NCBI GenBank assembly: GCA_963795555.1
Contig: CAWCHZ010000002.1
Location: 558,001-622,000, forward strand
Length of the DNA: 64,000 bases
Direction: 5' to 3'
Source: CAWCHZ01 sp963795555
GTDB taxonomy: Bacteria; Actinomycetota; Thermoleophilia; Solirubrobacterales; Solirubrobacteraceae
Below the pieces are notes generated by a model. That model saw only the letters and a program-made list of their open reading frames with translations, searched no databases and was not told the origin of the DNA. Below, in pieces: positions 52,284 through 62,459 of the stretch. The translations under genes were made by a program, and so were the position numbers. Every line of letters begins with the position of its first letter. The stretch's first letter is position 1.

Positions 52284-53186
52284 ATGTTCGACTTCCGATA
52301 TCACGCGCTGACGCTGGTCGCCGTCTTCCTGGCGCTGTTGGTCGGCCTGCTGCTGGGCGTGGCAATCGGCGACGCGGGGCTGGTGTCGAGCGCCCAGCAG
52401 GACGTTCGCGCGTCGCTGCGCTCCGACGTGCGCGCGGCCCAGCAGCACGCCAGCGACGTCGAGGCACAGCTCACCCAGCACGAGCTCTTCGAGCAGCAGG
52501 CCTACCCGCTGCTGGTGGGAGGCCGGCTGGCCGGGGAGCGGATCGGGCTGATCGCGCTCGGCAATGTCTCCGACGACACCGTGCGCGCGGTGCGCGACGC
52601 GGTCACGCCGGCTGGGCCCGGCCTGCAGTCGGTCGTCGTGGTGCGTGAGCCGCTCGATCTCGCGGGGCTCGCGCAGGCCAGCCAGGACCCGGCGTTCGCG
52701 ACGCTCGCCAGCGACCCGGCGGTCGTGATGCGCTTCGCGCGGCGGATGGCGATCGCCTTCGTCGACGGCGCCGGCGCGCAGCCGCGCTCGCTCATCTCCC
52801 GCGTCCGCGACAGCTTGTTCGAGGTCTCGGAAGGCGATCTGGCGGGTGTTGGCGGCGTCGTGCTGGTGCGCTCACCGCCCGCACCGGGCACGGCCGTCGA
52901 CCCGTTGCAGAGCGCCTTCGAGCAGGGGCTGGTCGCTGGGTTGCACGCGGCCGCGGTGCCCGTCGTCGGCGTCGAGACCACCACGACGGTGCCGTCGCAG
53001 ATCGGCTGGTATCGCGCCAACAACCTGGCCAGCGTCGACGACGTCGACCAGCTCGCGGGTCAGGCGGCGCTTGTCTTCGCGCTTGGCTGCGCGCAGGGCG
53101 CCTACGGGGTCAAGCCGAGCGCCGACGCGCTGCTGCCCAAGGCCGTCAACAGCTGCGGCGTGCCCACGACGGCGAGCAAGCAATAG
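52284..53186 (+). CDS. steB: SteB / MctB-like membrane protein
   Basis: 300 aa. MFDFRYHALTLVAVFLALLVGLLLGVAIGD is the conserved start: short cytoplasmic segment and one membrane helix. A periplasmic coiled coil (about 38-70) and a globular domain (about 80-290) follow. Homologues are Corynebacterium SteB and Mycobacterium MctB (Rv1698), described respectively as a cell-separation partner of SteA and as a copper-tolerance protein. The steA-steB pairing here favours the cell-wall role. It contains only two cysteines, giving no clear copper site. Confidence 0.9.
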   Translation: MFDFRYHALTLVAVFLALLVGLLLGVAIGDAGLVSSAQQDVRASLRSDVRAAQQHASDVEAQLTQHELFEQQAYPLLVGGRLAGERIGLIALGNVSDDTVRAVRDAVTPAGPGLQSVVVVREPLDLAGLAQASQDPAFATLASDPAVVMRFARRMAIAFVDGAGAQPRSLISRVRDSLFEVSEGDLAGVGGVVLVRSPPAPGTAVDPLQSAFEQGLVAGLHAAAVPVVGVETTTTVPSQIGWYRANNLASVDDVDQLAGQAALVFALGCAQGAYGVKPSADALLPKAVNSCGVPTTASKQ

Positions 53187-53289
53187 CGGCGGCCGTCCAC
53201 AATGATCGCCGAGTCCCGCGACCGCCCCGCAACACCTGGCCAGCGAGCCGCGCCGCGGATCGAGCGATAGCCAGCGGGGCACACCGGCG

Positions 53290-53357
53290 GATCGAGCGAT
53301 ATTGGGGCCACCAGCGATTGCGCGGGCAACCGCTGCACGACCCCCGTATCGCGCGAG
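53290..53357 (+). repeat. Dispersed palindromic element, copy 2
   Basis: 68 bp, 65/68 identical to the reverse complement of 3217-3284. In this copy the inner stem (cagcggttg / caatcgctg, read on the minus strand) is fully paired with one G-T. A partial right arm (gatcgagcgata) precedes it at 53258-53269. It occupies most of the 220 bp gap between steB and the MraY-like gene; nothing else is seen there except the promoter hexamer. Confidence 0.85.
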
Positions 53358-53394
53358 CCCGTCGGGGGCCGCGCCGCTCGTCCGGCTGCGACGA

Positions 53395-53400
53395 TACCGT
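53395..53400 (+). promoter_or_regulatory. Likely -10 element (TACCGT) of the MraY-like gene
   Basis: TACCGT ends 6 nt before the GTG at 53407. Confidence 0.45.
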
Positions 53401-53406
53401 GCCGAC

Positions 53407-54229
53407 GTGCACGCGCTGCCCGCGATCCTTGCCCTAGCCGCGGCGCTGGCGCTCGCCCCAGGCTTCCTTGCGGGGATGCGGCGCGCCGGGCTGGTGCGCC
53501 CCAACTACCGGGGCCGCGCATTGCCGTGCCCGTTCGGCGTGCTGATCGTGGCGGCGGCGCTGCTCGCCGCGATCCCCGTCGAGCTGCTGCACCAGCTCGC
53601 CGGCAGCGCCACCGTCTATCCGGAGCTCGGCCCGGTCGCGCTCTACGTGATCGGCGTCGCCTTCCTGGGCCTGGTCGACGATGCGGCGCCGCCGCAGGCG
53701 CGCGGCTGGCGCGGCCACGGTCGCGCCGTCCTGCGCGGCGAGCTGAGCAGCGGCGCGCTGAAGGCGCTCGGCGCGCTTGCGCTTGCGCTGGTCGTGCTGG
53801 CCGGGCGACGCTATGACGCCGGGCGCTATCTGCTTGCGGTCGCGCTGCTGGTCCTCACCACCAATGCCTTCAACCTGCTCGACCTGCGCCCGGGTCGCTG
53901 CGTCAAGGTCTTCGTCGCGCTTGGCGCCGCGCTGACGATCGCCGCCGGCAGCGCGCGCACGCTCGCCACGCTCGGGCTCTTCGTGACGCCCGTGCTGGTG
54001 GCCGGCGCCTACGACCTGCGTGAGGGCGCGATGCTGGGCGACACGGGAGCCAACCTGGTCGGCGCGCTGGCTGGGCTCTGGCTCGTCCTCGCGCTCGGCA
54101 CGACGGCGCAGATCGTGGCGCTGGCCGCGGTGCTCGCGCTGACCGTCTACGCTGAGCTGCGCTCGCTCTCCGCGCTGATCGAGCGGACCCCCCTGCTTCG
54201 ACAACTAGACTCCTGGGGAAGGCCTAGGC

Positions 54230-54237
<8 letters not shown>
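53407..54237 (+). CDS. MraY/WecA-family phosphosugar transferase with altered active-site motif
   Basis: 276 aa, about eight membrane helices. Family features: RPNYRGRALPCPFG near the N-terminus, GLVDDAAPP with the Asp pair (91-92), NAFNLLDLRPGR (about 153-164) and MLGDTGANLVGAL. In classical MraY/WecA the third motif reads NxxNLxDGLDG; here DGLDG is replaced by DLRPGR. It would transfer a phosphosugar to a polyprenyl phosphate, but the substrate is unknown. It sits between steB and pyrG, where Mycobacterium has no such gene. It overlaps pyrG by 8 nt. The GTG start is supported by the upstream hexamer. Confidence 0.85.
54206..54211 (+). promoter_or_regulatory. Possible -10 element (TAGACT) of pyrG
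   Basis: TAGACT lies 18 nt before the pyrG ATG, inside the end of the upstream gene. A G/A-rich ribosome site (ggggaagg, 54215-54222) sits between them, so pyrG may have both a short leader and coupling to the preceding gene. Confidence 0.4.
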
Positions 54238-55995
<1,758 letters not shown>

Positions 55996-55996
<1 letters not shown>

Positions 55997-56034
55997 TGCG
56001 ACGCGCGTCCGACGGCGAGCACGCGACGGTCTGA
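55996..56034 (+). CDS. 12-codon mini-ORF chaining pyrG to the M20 peptidase
   Basis: ATG at 55996 overlaps the pyrG stop (TGATG). It encodes MRRASDGEHATV, with TGA at 56032-56034 overlapping the next ATG at 56034. The peptidase begins MRRASDGERRRL. The first 25 bases are identical at a 38 bp period. Confidence 0.5.
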
Positions 56035-57173
56035 TGCGACGCGCGTCCGACGGCGAGCGCCGGCGGCTCAACGACCTCTTCGCCGAGCTGTGCGCGATCC
56101 CCAGTCCGTTCGGCGCCGAGCGGGCCTGCGCCGAGCGGATCGCCGGCGAGCTGCGAGCGCTGGGTTTGACGGTCGAGGAGGACGAAGCCGCACGGGCGAC
56201 CGGAGGCGACTGTGGCAACCTGCTCGTGCGCCTGCCCGGAGCGCCGGGGGCGCCGCGCGGAGTGCTGCTCTGTGCCCATATGGACACAGTCATCCCGACA
56301 GCGCCGATCGAGCCGGTTGTCGTCGACGAGGGCTGGGAGAACGCCAACGAGGGCATCCTCGGCGCCGACAACAAGGCGGCCGTTGCCGTGCTGCTTGCGC
56401 TCGTGCATCGCTGCGCGAGCGAGGGCCCGCCGCCGGTCGACGTCGAGCTGTTGTTCACGGTCGCTGAGGAGAACGCGCTGGTCGGCGCGAAGGCCTTCGA
56501 CGTGGGGCGGCTGCGCTCGCAGTTCGGCTACGTCTTCGACCACGCCTCGCCGATCGGCGAGATCGTGCTCGCCTCGCCGACGTACTACCGCATCGAGGCC
56601 GAGTTCCGCGGCGTCGCCGCGCACGCGGGCATCCGCCCGGAGGACGGTCGCTCGGCGATCGCCGCGGCCGCGCAGGCGATCGCGGCGATGTCACTCGGTC
56701 GGTTGGATCCGCAGACGACGACCAACGTGGGCTTGATCGCCGGTGGCAGCAGCTCCACCAACGTCGTGCCGGACCGTTGCCGCGTCGAGGCCGAGGCGCG
56801 CTCGCTCGACGACGAGCGCGTCGAGGCGGTCGTCAGCGAGCTGATCGACCATCTCCATGAGGGTGCCAACGCGCGCGACTGCGATGTCGACGTCGAGATC
56901 CGCCGCCAGTTCTCCGGCTATCGCACCCGCCCCAGCGCCGCGCAGGTGACGGTAGCCGCCACGGCGCTGCGCGAGTGCGGTCATGAGCCGCGCACGATCG
57001 TCACGGGTGGCGGCTCGGACGCAAACGCCTTCGAGGCCGCCGGCTTCCCCTGCACCAACCTCGCCAACGGCACCGAGCGCAACCACCAGCCCGACGAGCG
57101 CGTCTCCGTGCGCGCGCTCGAGGGGATGCTCGACGTGGCCCTGGCGATGCTCGACGCCGCCGCTGCGTGCTGA
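56034..57173 (+). CDS. M20-family metallopeptidase (PepT-like)
   Basis: 379 aa zinc peptidase. Metal ligands and catalytic residues are visible: CAHMDT (His82 and Asp84), GADNKAAVAVLLA, TVAEENALVGA (catalytic Glu pair) and the dimerisation domain GVAAHAGIRPEDGRSAI. The closing ligand is in TERNHQPDE. It belongs to the tripeptidase T-like group found beside pyrG and NUDIX genes in several actinobacteria. The start is chosen at 56034, where the mini-ORF stop overlaps; the peptide upstream is not conserved. Confidence 0.9.
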   Translation: MRRASDGERRRLNDLFAELCAIPSPFGAERACAERIAGELRALGLTVEEDEAARATGGDCGNLLVRLPGAPGAPRGVLLCAHMDTVIPTAPIEPVVVDEGWENANEGILGADNKAAVAVLLALVHRCASEGPPPVDVELLFTVAEENALVGAKAFDVGRLRSQFGYVFDHASPIGEIVLASPTYYRIEAEFRGVAAHAGIRPEDGRSAIAAAAQAIAAMSLGRLDPQTTTNVGLIAGGSSSTNVVPDRCRVEAEARSLDDERVEAVVSELIDHLHEGANARDCDVDVEIRRQFSGYRTRPSAAQVTVAATALRECGHEPRTIVTGGGSDANAFEAAGFPCTNLANGTERNHQPDERVSVRALEGMLDVALAMLDAAAAC

Positions 57174-58333
57174 CGCTGCGCCGCGGCACGGTGCAAGCGC
57201 TCGCCGATGCTGGGCTGCCCGCGGGGCGGCTGCAACGGCTCGACGTCGACGTGGCGGGCGAGCGACGCCCGGCGATCGCCGACGTCGGACTCCTCGGCGA
57301 GTGCGCGGTTGGCGACGAGGTCATCGTCAACGTGGCGGCGCTCGATCTCGGCCTGGGATCGGGCGGCTTCGATCTGGTGCACGTGAACCTGACGCGGGGT
57401 CTCGATCGCGCGGGGACCGCCGGCGCGCACGTCATGAAGCTCAACTACACGAGCCTGCAGCACGCGGTGCGCCCGGTCGAGGAAGGCACCGCGGTGGAGG
57501 AGCGTGCCGCTGGTGAGCGGCAGGCTGCGACCGCTGAGCGTCTCTCACGGCCGCAGCGCCTGCGCGGCGCGCCCGTCGCGGTGCTGGCGTTGCACGGCCA
57601 GCTCGCGCCGGTCGCCTGGGCCGCACAGCAGGCCGTCGGCGGCGCGCGGATCGGGTATGTGCAGACGTGCGGCGGCGCGCTGCCCGGAGCGCTCTCCGAC
57701 AGCGTGCGCCAGCTGCGGGCGCGCGGGCTGCTGGCCGACCACATCACCGCCGGGGCCAGCTACGGCGGCGAGGCCGAGGCGATCACGCTGCTGGGAGCGC
57801 TCGAGCACGGCTTCGCCGCACTGGGCTGGGAGGGTGCGATCTGCGGGCCCGGGCCTGGCCTGCTGGGCTGTGCGTCGGCGCTCGGCCACGGCGGCATCGC
57901 CGCGCTCGAGTCGGCCCACGGGGCAATCGCGCTCGGCGGTCGCGCGCTGATCGTGCCGCGGATGTCCAGCGGCGATGCGCGCGATCGTCATCGCGGACTC
58001 TCCCATCACAGTGCGACCGTGCTCGAGCTGCTGTTGCGCCCGGCGCTCGTGGCGCTGCCCGCTCCAGACAGCAGCGGGATCCAGAAGCCGCCCAGCGCCG
58101 CTGGCGCCATGATTCCCGCCGGCGCCATGATTCCCGCCGGCGAGCTGATTCCCGCCGCTGATGAGCTGCCCGGCGATCACGAGGCTCGGTTTGGCGTCGC
58201 CGACCTGGACGGCTACGGCGCGAGCGGGCTGCCGACGGTCACGATGGGGCGCGGAATCGAGCGGGATCCGCTCTTCTTTGCCGCCGCGCTTGCCGGGGGC
58301 GACGTCCTGGCTGGCATGATTCGCGGGCGATGA
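57167..58333 (+). CDS. DUF3866-family protein
   Basis: 388 aa, GTG start overlapping the peptidase by 7 nt. Recognised as the actinobacterial DUF3866 type: an N-terminal small beta domain (GDEVIVNVAALDLGLGSGGFDLVHVNL), HVMKLNYTSLQHAVRPVEE, and a larger alpha/beta domain with VQTCGGALPGALSDSV and GPGPGLLGCASALGHGG. The Gly-rich loops and RHRGLSHHSATVL suggest a ligand site, but no activity is known. An 18 bp unit repeats in frame three times (58103-58156, GAMIPA, GAMIPA, GELIPA). Overlaps the NUDIX gene by 4 nt. Confidence 0.88.
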   Translation: MLTLRRGTVQALADAGLPAGRLQRLDVDVAGERRPAIADVGLLGECAVGDEVIVNVAALDLGLGSGGFDLVHVNLTRGLDRAGTAGAHVMKLNYTSLQHAVRPVEEGTAVEERAAGERQAATAERLSRPQRLRGAPVAVLALHGQLAPVAWAAQQAVGGARIGYVQTCGGALPGALSDSVRQLRARGLLADHITAGASYGGEAEAITLLGALEHGFAALGWEGAICGPGPGLLGCASALGHGGIAALESAHGAIALGGRALIVPRMSSGDARDRHRGLSHHSATVLELLLRPALVALPAPDSSGIQKPPSAAGAMIPAGAMIPAGELIPAADELPGDHEARFGVADLDGYGASGLPTVTMGRGIERDPLFFAAALAGGDVLAGMIRGR

Positions 58334-58878
58334 CCGGTCTCTCGGAAGGTTTCCAACGGGTTGCCCGACAGGTCATCCACCAGGGCAACTTCATCACGCT
58401 CTATCGCGAGCGCTTCCGCCATGCCGATGGGGAGGAGGTCAGCCGCGATGTCGTCCACCACCCGGGCGCGGTGGCGGTCGTGGCCTACGACCAGCAGCAG
58501 GTCTGGCTGATTCGCCAGCCGCGGGAGGCCGTTGGCGAGCAGGCCCTGCTCGAGATCCCGGCGGGCAAGCTGGACGTCGAGGGAGAGCAGCCGCTCGAGA
58601 CCGCCAAGCGCGAGCTGGCGGAGGAGATCGGCAAGGCGGCGTCGCGCTGGGAGCCGGTTGCCACCTGCTACATGACGCCCGGCTTCGCCAACGAGAAGAT
58701 GTACATCTTCGCCGCCACCGAGCTCGGTGATGCCGCCGTCGAGCACGACGGGAGCGAGCGCATCGAGCTCGCGCCGTGGCCGTTGAGCGAGCTCGACGCC
58801 GCGATCGCCCAATGCCAGGACGCCAAGTCGCTGGTCGGGCTGCTCTGGCTGCGTCTGCGTCTCGTCAGCTCGGGCTGA
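58330..58878 (+). CDS. NUDIX hydrolase, ADP-ribose pyrophosphatase type
   Basis: 182 aa. The Nudix box reads GEQPLETAKRELAEEIG, with the family REUXEE core, and LLEIPAGKLDVEG precedes it as in ADP-ribose pyrophosphatases. LYRERFRHADGEEVSRDVVHHPGAVAVVAY is the usual N-terminal part and CYMTPGFANEKMYIFAA the substrate region. It matches the position of Rv1700 between pyrG and xerD. The likely role is hydrolysis of ADP-ribose to AMP and ribose 5-phosphate. Confidence 0.92.
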   Translation: MTGLSEGFQRVARQVIHQGNFITLYRERFRHADGEEVSRDVVHHPGAVAVVAYDQQQVWLIRQPREAVGEQALLEIPAGKLDVEGEQPLETAKRELAEEIGKAASRWEPVATCYMTPGFANEKMYIFAATELGDAAVEHDGSERIELAPWPLSELDAAIAQCQDAKSLVGLLWLRLRLVSSG

Positions 58879-59021
58879 GCGCCCTGCGCCGCACCAGAGG
58901 TGCCGCAGGTGCCGCACCCCGCTAGTCAGGGGCAGCCGCGGCGCCGCAGGACGATGCGCCCGCGGCTGAACGGCGCGTTGCATCCTCAAGGAGGGCGCGT
59001 GCGCGGGACGAACCTGCTGGC

Positions 59022-59969
59022 ATGGCCTCGTCCGTCGCGCTTGTGGTGCGTCCGTTCAGCGAGCTCGTGCTGGACTTCCTGGCCTACCTCGAGCTCGAGC
59101 GTGGCCTGTCGCGCAACACGCTCGAGGCCTACCGCTCGGACCTGCTCCAATTTGGTGAGCATCTTGCGCGCCGCGACGTCGATGCCCTCAGCGCTGAACA
59201 CCGCGACCTCACGAGCTTCATCGACGAGCTCAGCAGCGGCCGCGACGGCCGTCCGGCGGTCGCGAACACCACCGTTCAGCGCAAGGTGGCCTGCCTGCGC
59301 TCCTTCTATCGTCACCTGCGGCGCGAGCAGCTGATCGACCACGATCCGACGGCCGAGTTGAAGGCTCCCCGCCGCGGACAGCGGCTGCCACAAGTCCTCA
59401 CGCGCGCCGACGTTCAGCGGCTGCTGGTGGCCCCCCAGGGCAAGACGCCGGCGGGCCTGCGCGACCGCGCGCTGCTCGAGCTGATGTACGCCTGCGGCCT
59501 GCGGGCCTCGGAGGCCGTCGAGCTGGAGGTTGGTGACGTCGATCTCGGCGAGCGGCTGCTCAAGGCGCGTGGCAAGGGCTCCAAGGAGCGGATCGTGCCC
59601 GTTGGCCGCTCGGCGGTGGCCGCGGTGTACGGCTACCTGCGGCGTGGGCGCCCGCTGCTGGTGAAGGATCCGATCGAGCCGCGGCTGTTCGTCAATCTGC
59701 GGGGGGGTGGCCTGACCAGGCAGGGGCTCTACAAGATCATCCAGCGTCACGCGCGCGCGGTTGGCCTGGCCGACCGCATGAGCCCGCACACCTTGCGCCA
59801 CACCTTCGCAACGCACCTGCTCGCCGGTGGCTGTGACCTGCGCTCGCTGCAGGAGATGCTTGGTCACGCCGACGTCGCGACGACGCAGATCTACACCCAT
59901 CTGTCGGCCGATCGCCTGCGCGACGTCTACTTCGAAGCCCATCCGCGCGCGCACGTGGGCACACGCTGA
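59022..59969 (+). CDS. xerD: Tyrosine recombinase XerD
   Basis: Resolves chromosome dimers at dif with XerC. 315 aa. The N-terminal SAM-like core-binding domain (about 15-105) starts FLAYLELERGLSRNTLEAYRSDL. Catalytic residues: Arg in ACGLRASEAVEL (near 162), Lys in GKGSKERIVPVG, His and Arg in SPHTLRHTFATHL (near 257), His in MLGHADVATTQIYTHL with Tyr290. The ATG at 59022 gives a normal length; AAGGAGGG lies 33 nt upstream, too far to serve it. The 143 bp gap before it contains two short copies of ggtgccgc but no gene. Confidence 0.94.
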   Translation: MASSVALVVRPFSELVLDFLAYLELERGLSRNTLEAYRSDLLQFGEHLARRDVDALSAEHRDLTSFIDELSSGRDGRPAVANTTVQRKVACLRSFYRHLRREQLIDHDPTAELKAPRRGQRLPQVLTRADVQRLLVAPQGKTPAGLRDRALLELMYACGLRASEAVELEVGDVDLGERLLKARGKGSKERIVPVGRSAVAAVYGYLRRGRPLLVKDPIEPRLFVNLRGGGLTRQGLYKIIQRHARAVGLADRMSPHTLRHTFATHLLAGGCDLRSLQEMLGHADVATTQIYTHLSADRLRDVYFEAHPRAHVGTR

Positions 59970-59994
59970 ACGCGCCGCGAGCGACGCTCGTTGC

Positions 59995-60000
59995 GATACT
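59995..60000 (+). promoter_or_regulatory. Possible -10 element (GATACT) of mutM
   Basis: GATACT ends 6 nt before the GTG at 60007. Confidence 0.4.
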
Positions 60001-60006
60001 CGCGGC

Positions 60007-60870
60007 GTGCCCGAGCTGCCCGAGGTCGAGACGATCCGCCGTCACCTGGCCCCGCTCGTGCAGGAGCGCCGGATCAGCGCGCTGGAGGTGCGCGACCCGC
60101 GCTGGTGCGAGCCCGCGGCGCCGAGCACACTGCGCGCCGCGCTGCGCGGTCGCACGATCGTCGAGCTCGGGCGCCGTGGCAAGTACCTGATCTGGCGCCT
60201 GGACGACGACGACCATCTCGTGATGCACCTGCGGATGACCGGCACGCTGCTCTACGACGCACCGTCCGACATCGCCTATGTGCGCATGCAGCTGGTGCTG
60301 GACGACGGCCACCGGGTGCTCTTCAGCGATCCTCGCCGCTTCGGCACCGGGCAGCTGATTCGTGGGTCCGACCAGCTCGCCGAGCACTTCAGCGCGCGAC
60401 TTGGCGTCGAGCCGCTCGAGCCCGGCTTCACGCCCGAGCTGCTGCATGCGCTCACGCGCGCTCGGCGCACGCCGGTCAAGGCCTTCCTGCTCGATCAACG
60501 CCAGATCGCGGGAGTCGGGAACATCTACGCCGACGAGGCGCTCTTCCGCGCGCGGATCCACCCGCTGCGCCCGGCCGGTCGCCTCGGCCGCGGCCAGTCG
60601 GAGGCGTTGCACGGCGCGATCCGCGAGGTCCTCGAGGCGGGGATCGCGGCCAAGGGCGCGACGATCGACGACTACCGCACACCGGAGGGCGCCCAGGGCG
60701 CCTTCCAGGACCGCTTCCTCGTCCACCGGCGTGCCGGCGAGCCCTGTCCGGTGTGCGGCACCACGGTGCGCAAGCTCGTGGCGGCCGGTCGCGGCACCTA
60801 CGTCTGCCCGCGCTGCCAGCCGGCTCCGCGTCGGCGTCAGCGCGCCGCTGCGAACCCCGCGTCGGCGTGA
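60007..60870 (+). CDS. mutM: Formamidopyrimidine-DNA glycosylase
   Basis: Removes 8-oxoguanine and formamidopyrimidines from DNA. 287 aa. The N-terminus PELPEVETIRRHL supplies the catalytic Pro2 and Glu3 after removal of Met. LGRRGKYLIWRL holds the Lys of the beta-delta site, RQIAGVGNIYADEALFRARIHP the helix-two-turn-helix, and CPVCGTTVRKLVAAGRGTYVCPRCQ (as CxxC...CxxC, near 250-270) the zinc finger. The GTG at 60007 is required because Pro must be residue 2. Confidence 0.96.
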   Translation: MPELPEVETIRRHLAPLVQERRISALEVRDPRWCEPAAPSTLRAALRGRTIVELGRRGKYLIWRLDDDDHLVMHLRMTGTLLYDAPSDIAYVRMQLVLDDGHRVLFSDPRRFGTGQLIRGSDQLAEHFSARLGVEPLEPGFTPELLHALTRARRTPVKAFLLDQRQIAGVGNIYADEALFRARIHPLRPAGRLGRGQSEALHGAIREVLEAGIAAKGATIDDYRTPEGAQGAFQDRFLVHRRAGEPCPVCGTTVRKLVAAGRGTYVCPRCQPAPRRRQRAAANPASA

Positions 60871-60999
60871 GCGCGCCGCGCCCGCTGGCCGCCACGCATC
60901 CTCTGAGCCGCGCTGCACACCGCCCGCCCGCCGGCTCCTGCTTGCTGCAACTGATCGTGCAGGCCTCGGCGAGCGAGCGCCGCGCGCCGAAGGCTTGGT

Positions 61000-62076
61000 G
61001 TGGCCACGATCAGGTCTCGCTTGGTGGCAGCGGCGATTGCGCTCGGGACGGCGCTGGTGCCCGGCGTTCTCCCGGTCATCGCTCCGGCCGCGGCGGTGGC
61101 CAGCACCGGCGGGGCGGCCACGACAGCGCCATCTCCGTTCGACACCGGCGGCGCCGCGGCAACCGGGCCCGCGCCGAGCGGCACGGGCGGCGCTGCGGGC
61201 AGCTCGACAGCCGGAGGCGCGCCGCCCGGCTCGCCCACCGGTGGGGCTACGGGCAGCTCGCCTTCCAGCGCCGGTGGCGCCTCGCCGACATCGCCCACGG
61301 CGGCCGGTGGGATCGCAGCCACGGCAAGCACATCCACGCAGTCGACCGCGCGCGGCCATGCGACGGTTCGACTCGGCAGCCACGGCCCGGCGGTCGCCCT
61401 GTTGCAGCGCGATCTCAGACTCGCCGCGGACGGCATCTTCGGACCACGCACGCAGCGGGCCGTGCGTGCGTTCCAGCGTCGCCACCATCTCAAGGCCGAC
61501 GGCGTCGTCGGCCCGCAGACCTGGCGGGCGCTAGGCGCGCAGGGCACGCCTCCGAGCGTGCCGGGATCCCAGAGCGCTGGAACCAGCGCCACCGGCAGCA
61601 CCGGCAGCCCCGCCGGTGCCAACGCTCCGCCGGCTGCCGGCAGCGCCGGCGGCGCGGGTATCGGAAGCGCCAGCGGAGCGTCTGACTCACCGCCGAGCGG
61701 TCCACCGACCGGCACTGCGCTCGCGGAGATCAACGCGATGGTCGCCGGCGGCGACGAGATCGCGACGCTGCCCTACCGCTACGGTGGCGGCCATCGCTCC
61801 TTCGTCGACACCGCCTATGACTGCTCGGGCTCGGTGTCATTCGTCCTGCACGCAGCCGGGCTGCTGGAGAACACCGAGACCTCGGGCGAGTTGATGTCCT
61901 ACGGCCTGCCGGGCCCCGGGCGCTGGGTGACGATCTACTCCAACCCCGCGCACGTCTTCATGGTCATCCTCGGCCGCCGCTTCGACACCGCCGATCAGAC
62001 CCGCGACGGGTCGCGCTGGCACGACACCATGCGGTCGACGGACGGTTTCGTCGTACGCCATCCGGCGGCCCTGTAG
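61000..62076 (+). CDS. Secreted NlpC/P60-like protein with peptidoglycan-binding domain
   Basis: 358 aa. Signal peptide at 1-33 (AAAIALGTALVPGVLPVIAP, cleavage near AVAS). A Gly/Ser/Ala/Thr linker precedes a PG_binding_1 domain (about 122-180: HGPAVALLQRDLRLAADGIFG, RAVRAFQRRHHLKADG). A second linker leads to a C40-like domain (about 245-358) with YRYGGGHRSF, YDCSGSVSFVL (Cys near 274) and NPAHVFMVIL (His near 318). It should be exported and cut wall peptides. The catalytic domain differs from the classical NlpC/P60 order by a longer C-terminus (RDGSRWHDTMRSTDGFVVRHP). Confidence 0.88.
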   Translation: MATIRSRLVAAAIALGTALVPGVLPVIAPAAAVASTGGAATTAPSPFDTGGAAATGPAPSGTGGAAGSSTAGGAPPGSPTGGATGSSPSSAGGASPTSPTAAGGIAATASTSTQSTARGHATVRLGSHGPAVALLQRDLRLAADGIFGPRTQRAVRAFQRRHHLKADGVVGPQTWRALGAQGTPPSVPGSQSAGTSATGSTGSPAGANAPPAAGSAGGAGIGSASGASDSPPSGPPTGTALAEINAMVAGGDEIATLPYRYGGGHRSFVDTAYDCSGSVSFVLHAAGLLENTETSGELMSYGLPGPGRWVTIYSNPAHVFMVILGRRFDTADQTRDGSRWHDTMRSTDGFVVRHPAAL

Positions 62077-62119
62077 CGGGCGGGGTGCTAGCGCACCCGT
62101 CGGTGCGCCCAGCCCGCTA
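62074..62119 (+). terminator. Convergent bidirectional terminator
   Basis: TAGCGGGC (62074-62081) and GCCCGCTA (62112-62119) form perfect outer arms, and each includes the stop codon of the gene on its side. An inner stem gggtgc/gcaccc (62083-62088 and 62093-62098) with loop tagc lies within. It separates the secreted-protein gene from the glutaredoxin gene on the opposite strand. Confidence 0.75.
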
Positions 62120-62371
62120 GGCTGCCAGCAGCTCGTCGAGCTGGCCGTCGCGGTCGAGCAGCAGCAGCTCGCGAAAGCCCCCGATGGTCTGCCCGTCGAT
62201 CTCGATCTGCGGGAAGGTGATCCGTCCGGTGCGCTGTGCCAGCTCCTCGCGTCCGACCGGGTCGCGTGCCAGATTGATCTCGGTGAACTCGATGCCCCGC
62301 CTGGCGAGCAGGGCCTTGGCGCCGACGCAGTGGGAGCAGTTCTCGGTTGTGTAGACGACGATGGATCGCAT
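62117..62371 (-). CDS. Glutaredoxin-like thiol oxidoreductase
   Basis: 84 aa, with the glutaredoxin fold MRSIVVYTTENCSHCVGAKALL (active site CSHC) and the cis-proline strand ITFPQIEIDGQTIGGFRELLLLD. It is shorter than E. coli Grx3 and may work with mycothiol or thioredoxin reductase as in actinobacteria. The ATG at 62371 is preferred over an upstream in-frame ATG because a TATACT hexamer lies 10 nt before it. It is convergent with the NlpC/P60-like gene and divergent from recO. Confidence 0.92.
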   Translation of the reverse strand: MRSIVVYTTENCSHCVGAKALLARRGIEFTEINLARDPVGREELAQRTGRITFPQIEIDGQTIGGFRELLLLDRDGQLDELLAA

Positions 62372-62381
62372 TACTTCAATA

Positions 62382-62387
62382 AGTATA
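62382..62387 (-). promoter_or_regulatory. -10 element (TATACT) of the glutaredoxin gene
   Basis: On the minus strand TATACT is followed by tattgaagta and the ATG, a 10 nt gap. It sits in the only A/T-rich patch nearby and is the best -10 match in the window. Confidence 0.6.
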
Positions 62388-62459
62388 GCGGCTGAGGCGG
62401 GAGCTACCGGTGACATCCGGGCGCGGGTCGTACCGGTCGCTCAGGCGGTCGCCTGAGCG

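Noticed and set aside
52284..53186. Copper transporter annotation for the SteB-like gene
   Set aside because: The copper role is known for mycobacterial MctB only. Here pairing with steA and the lack of a clear metal site favour the cell-separation role, so I did not call it a transporter.
58103..58156. CRISPR-like repeat
   Set aside because: Three contiguous 18 bp in-frame units without spacers, coding GAMIPA; it is a coding repeat.
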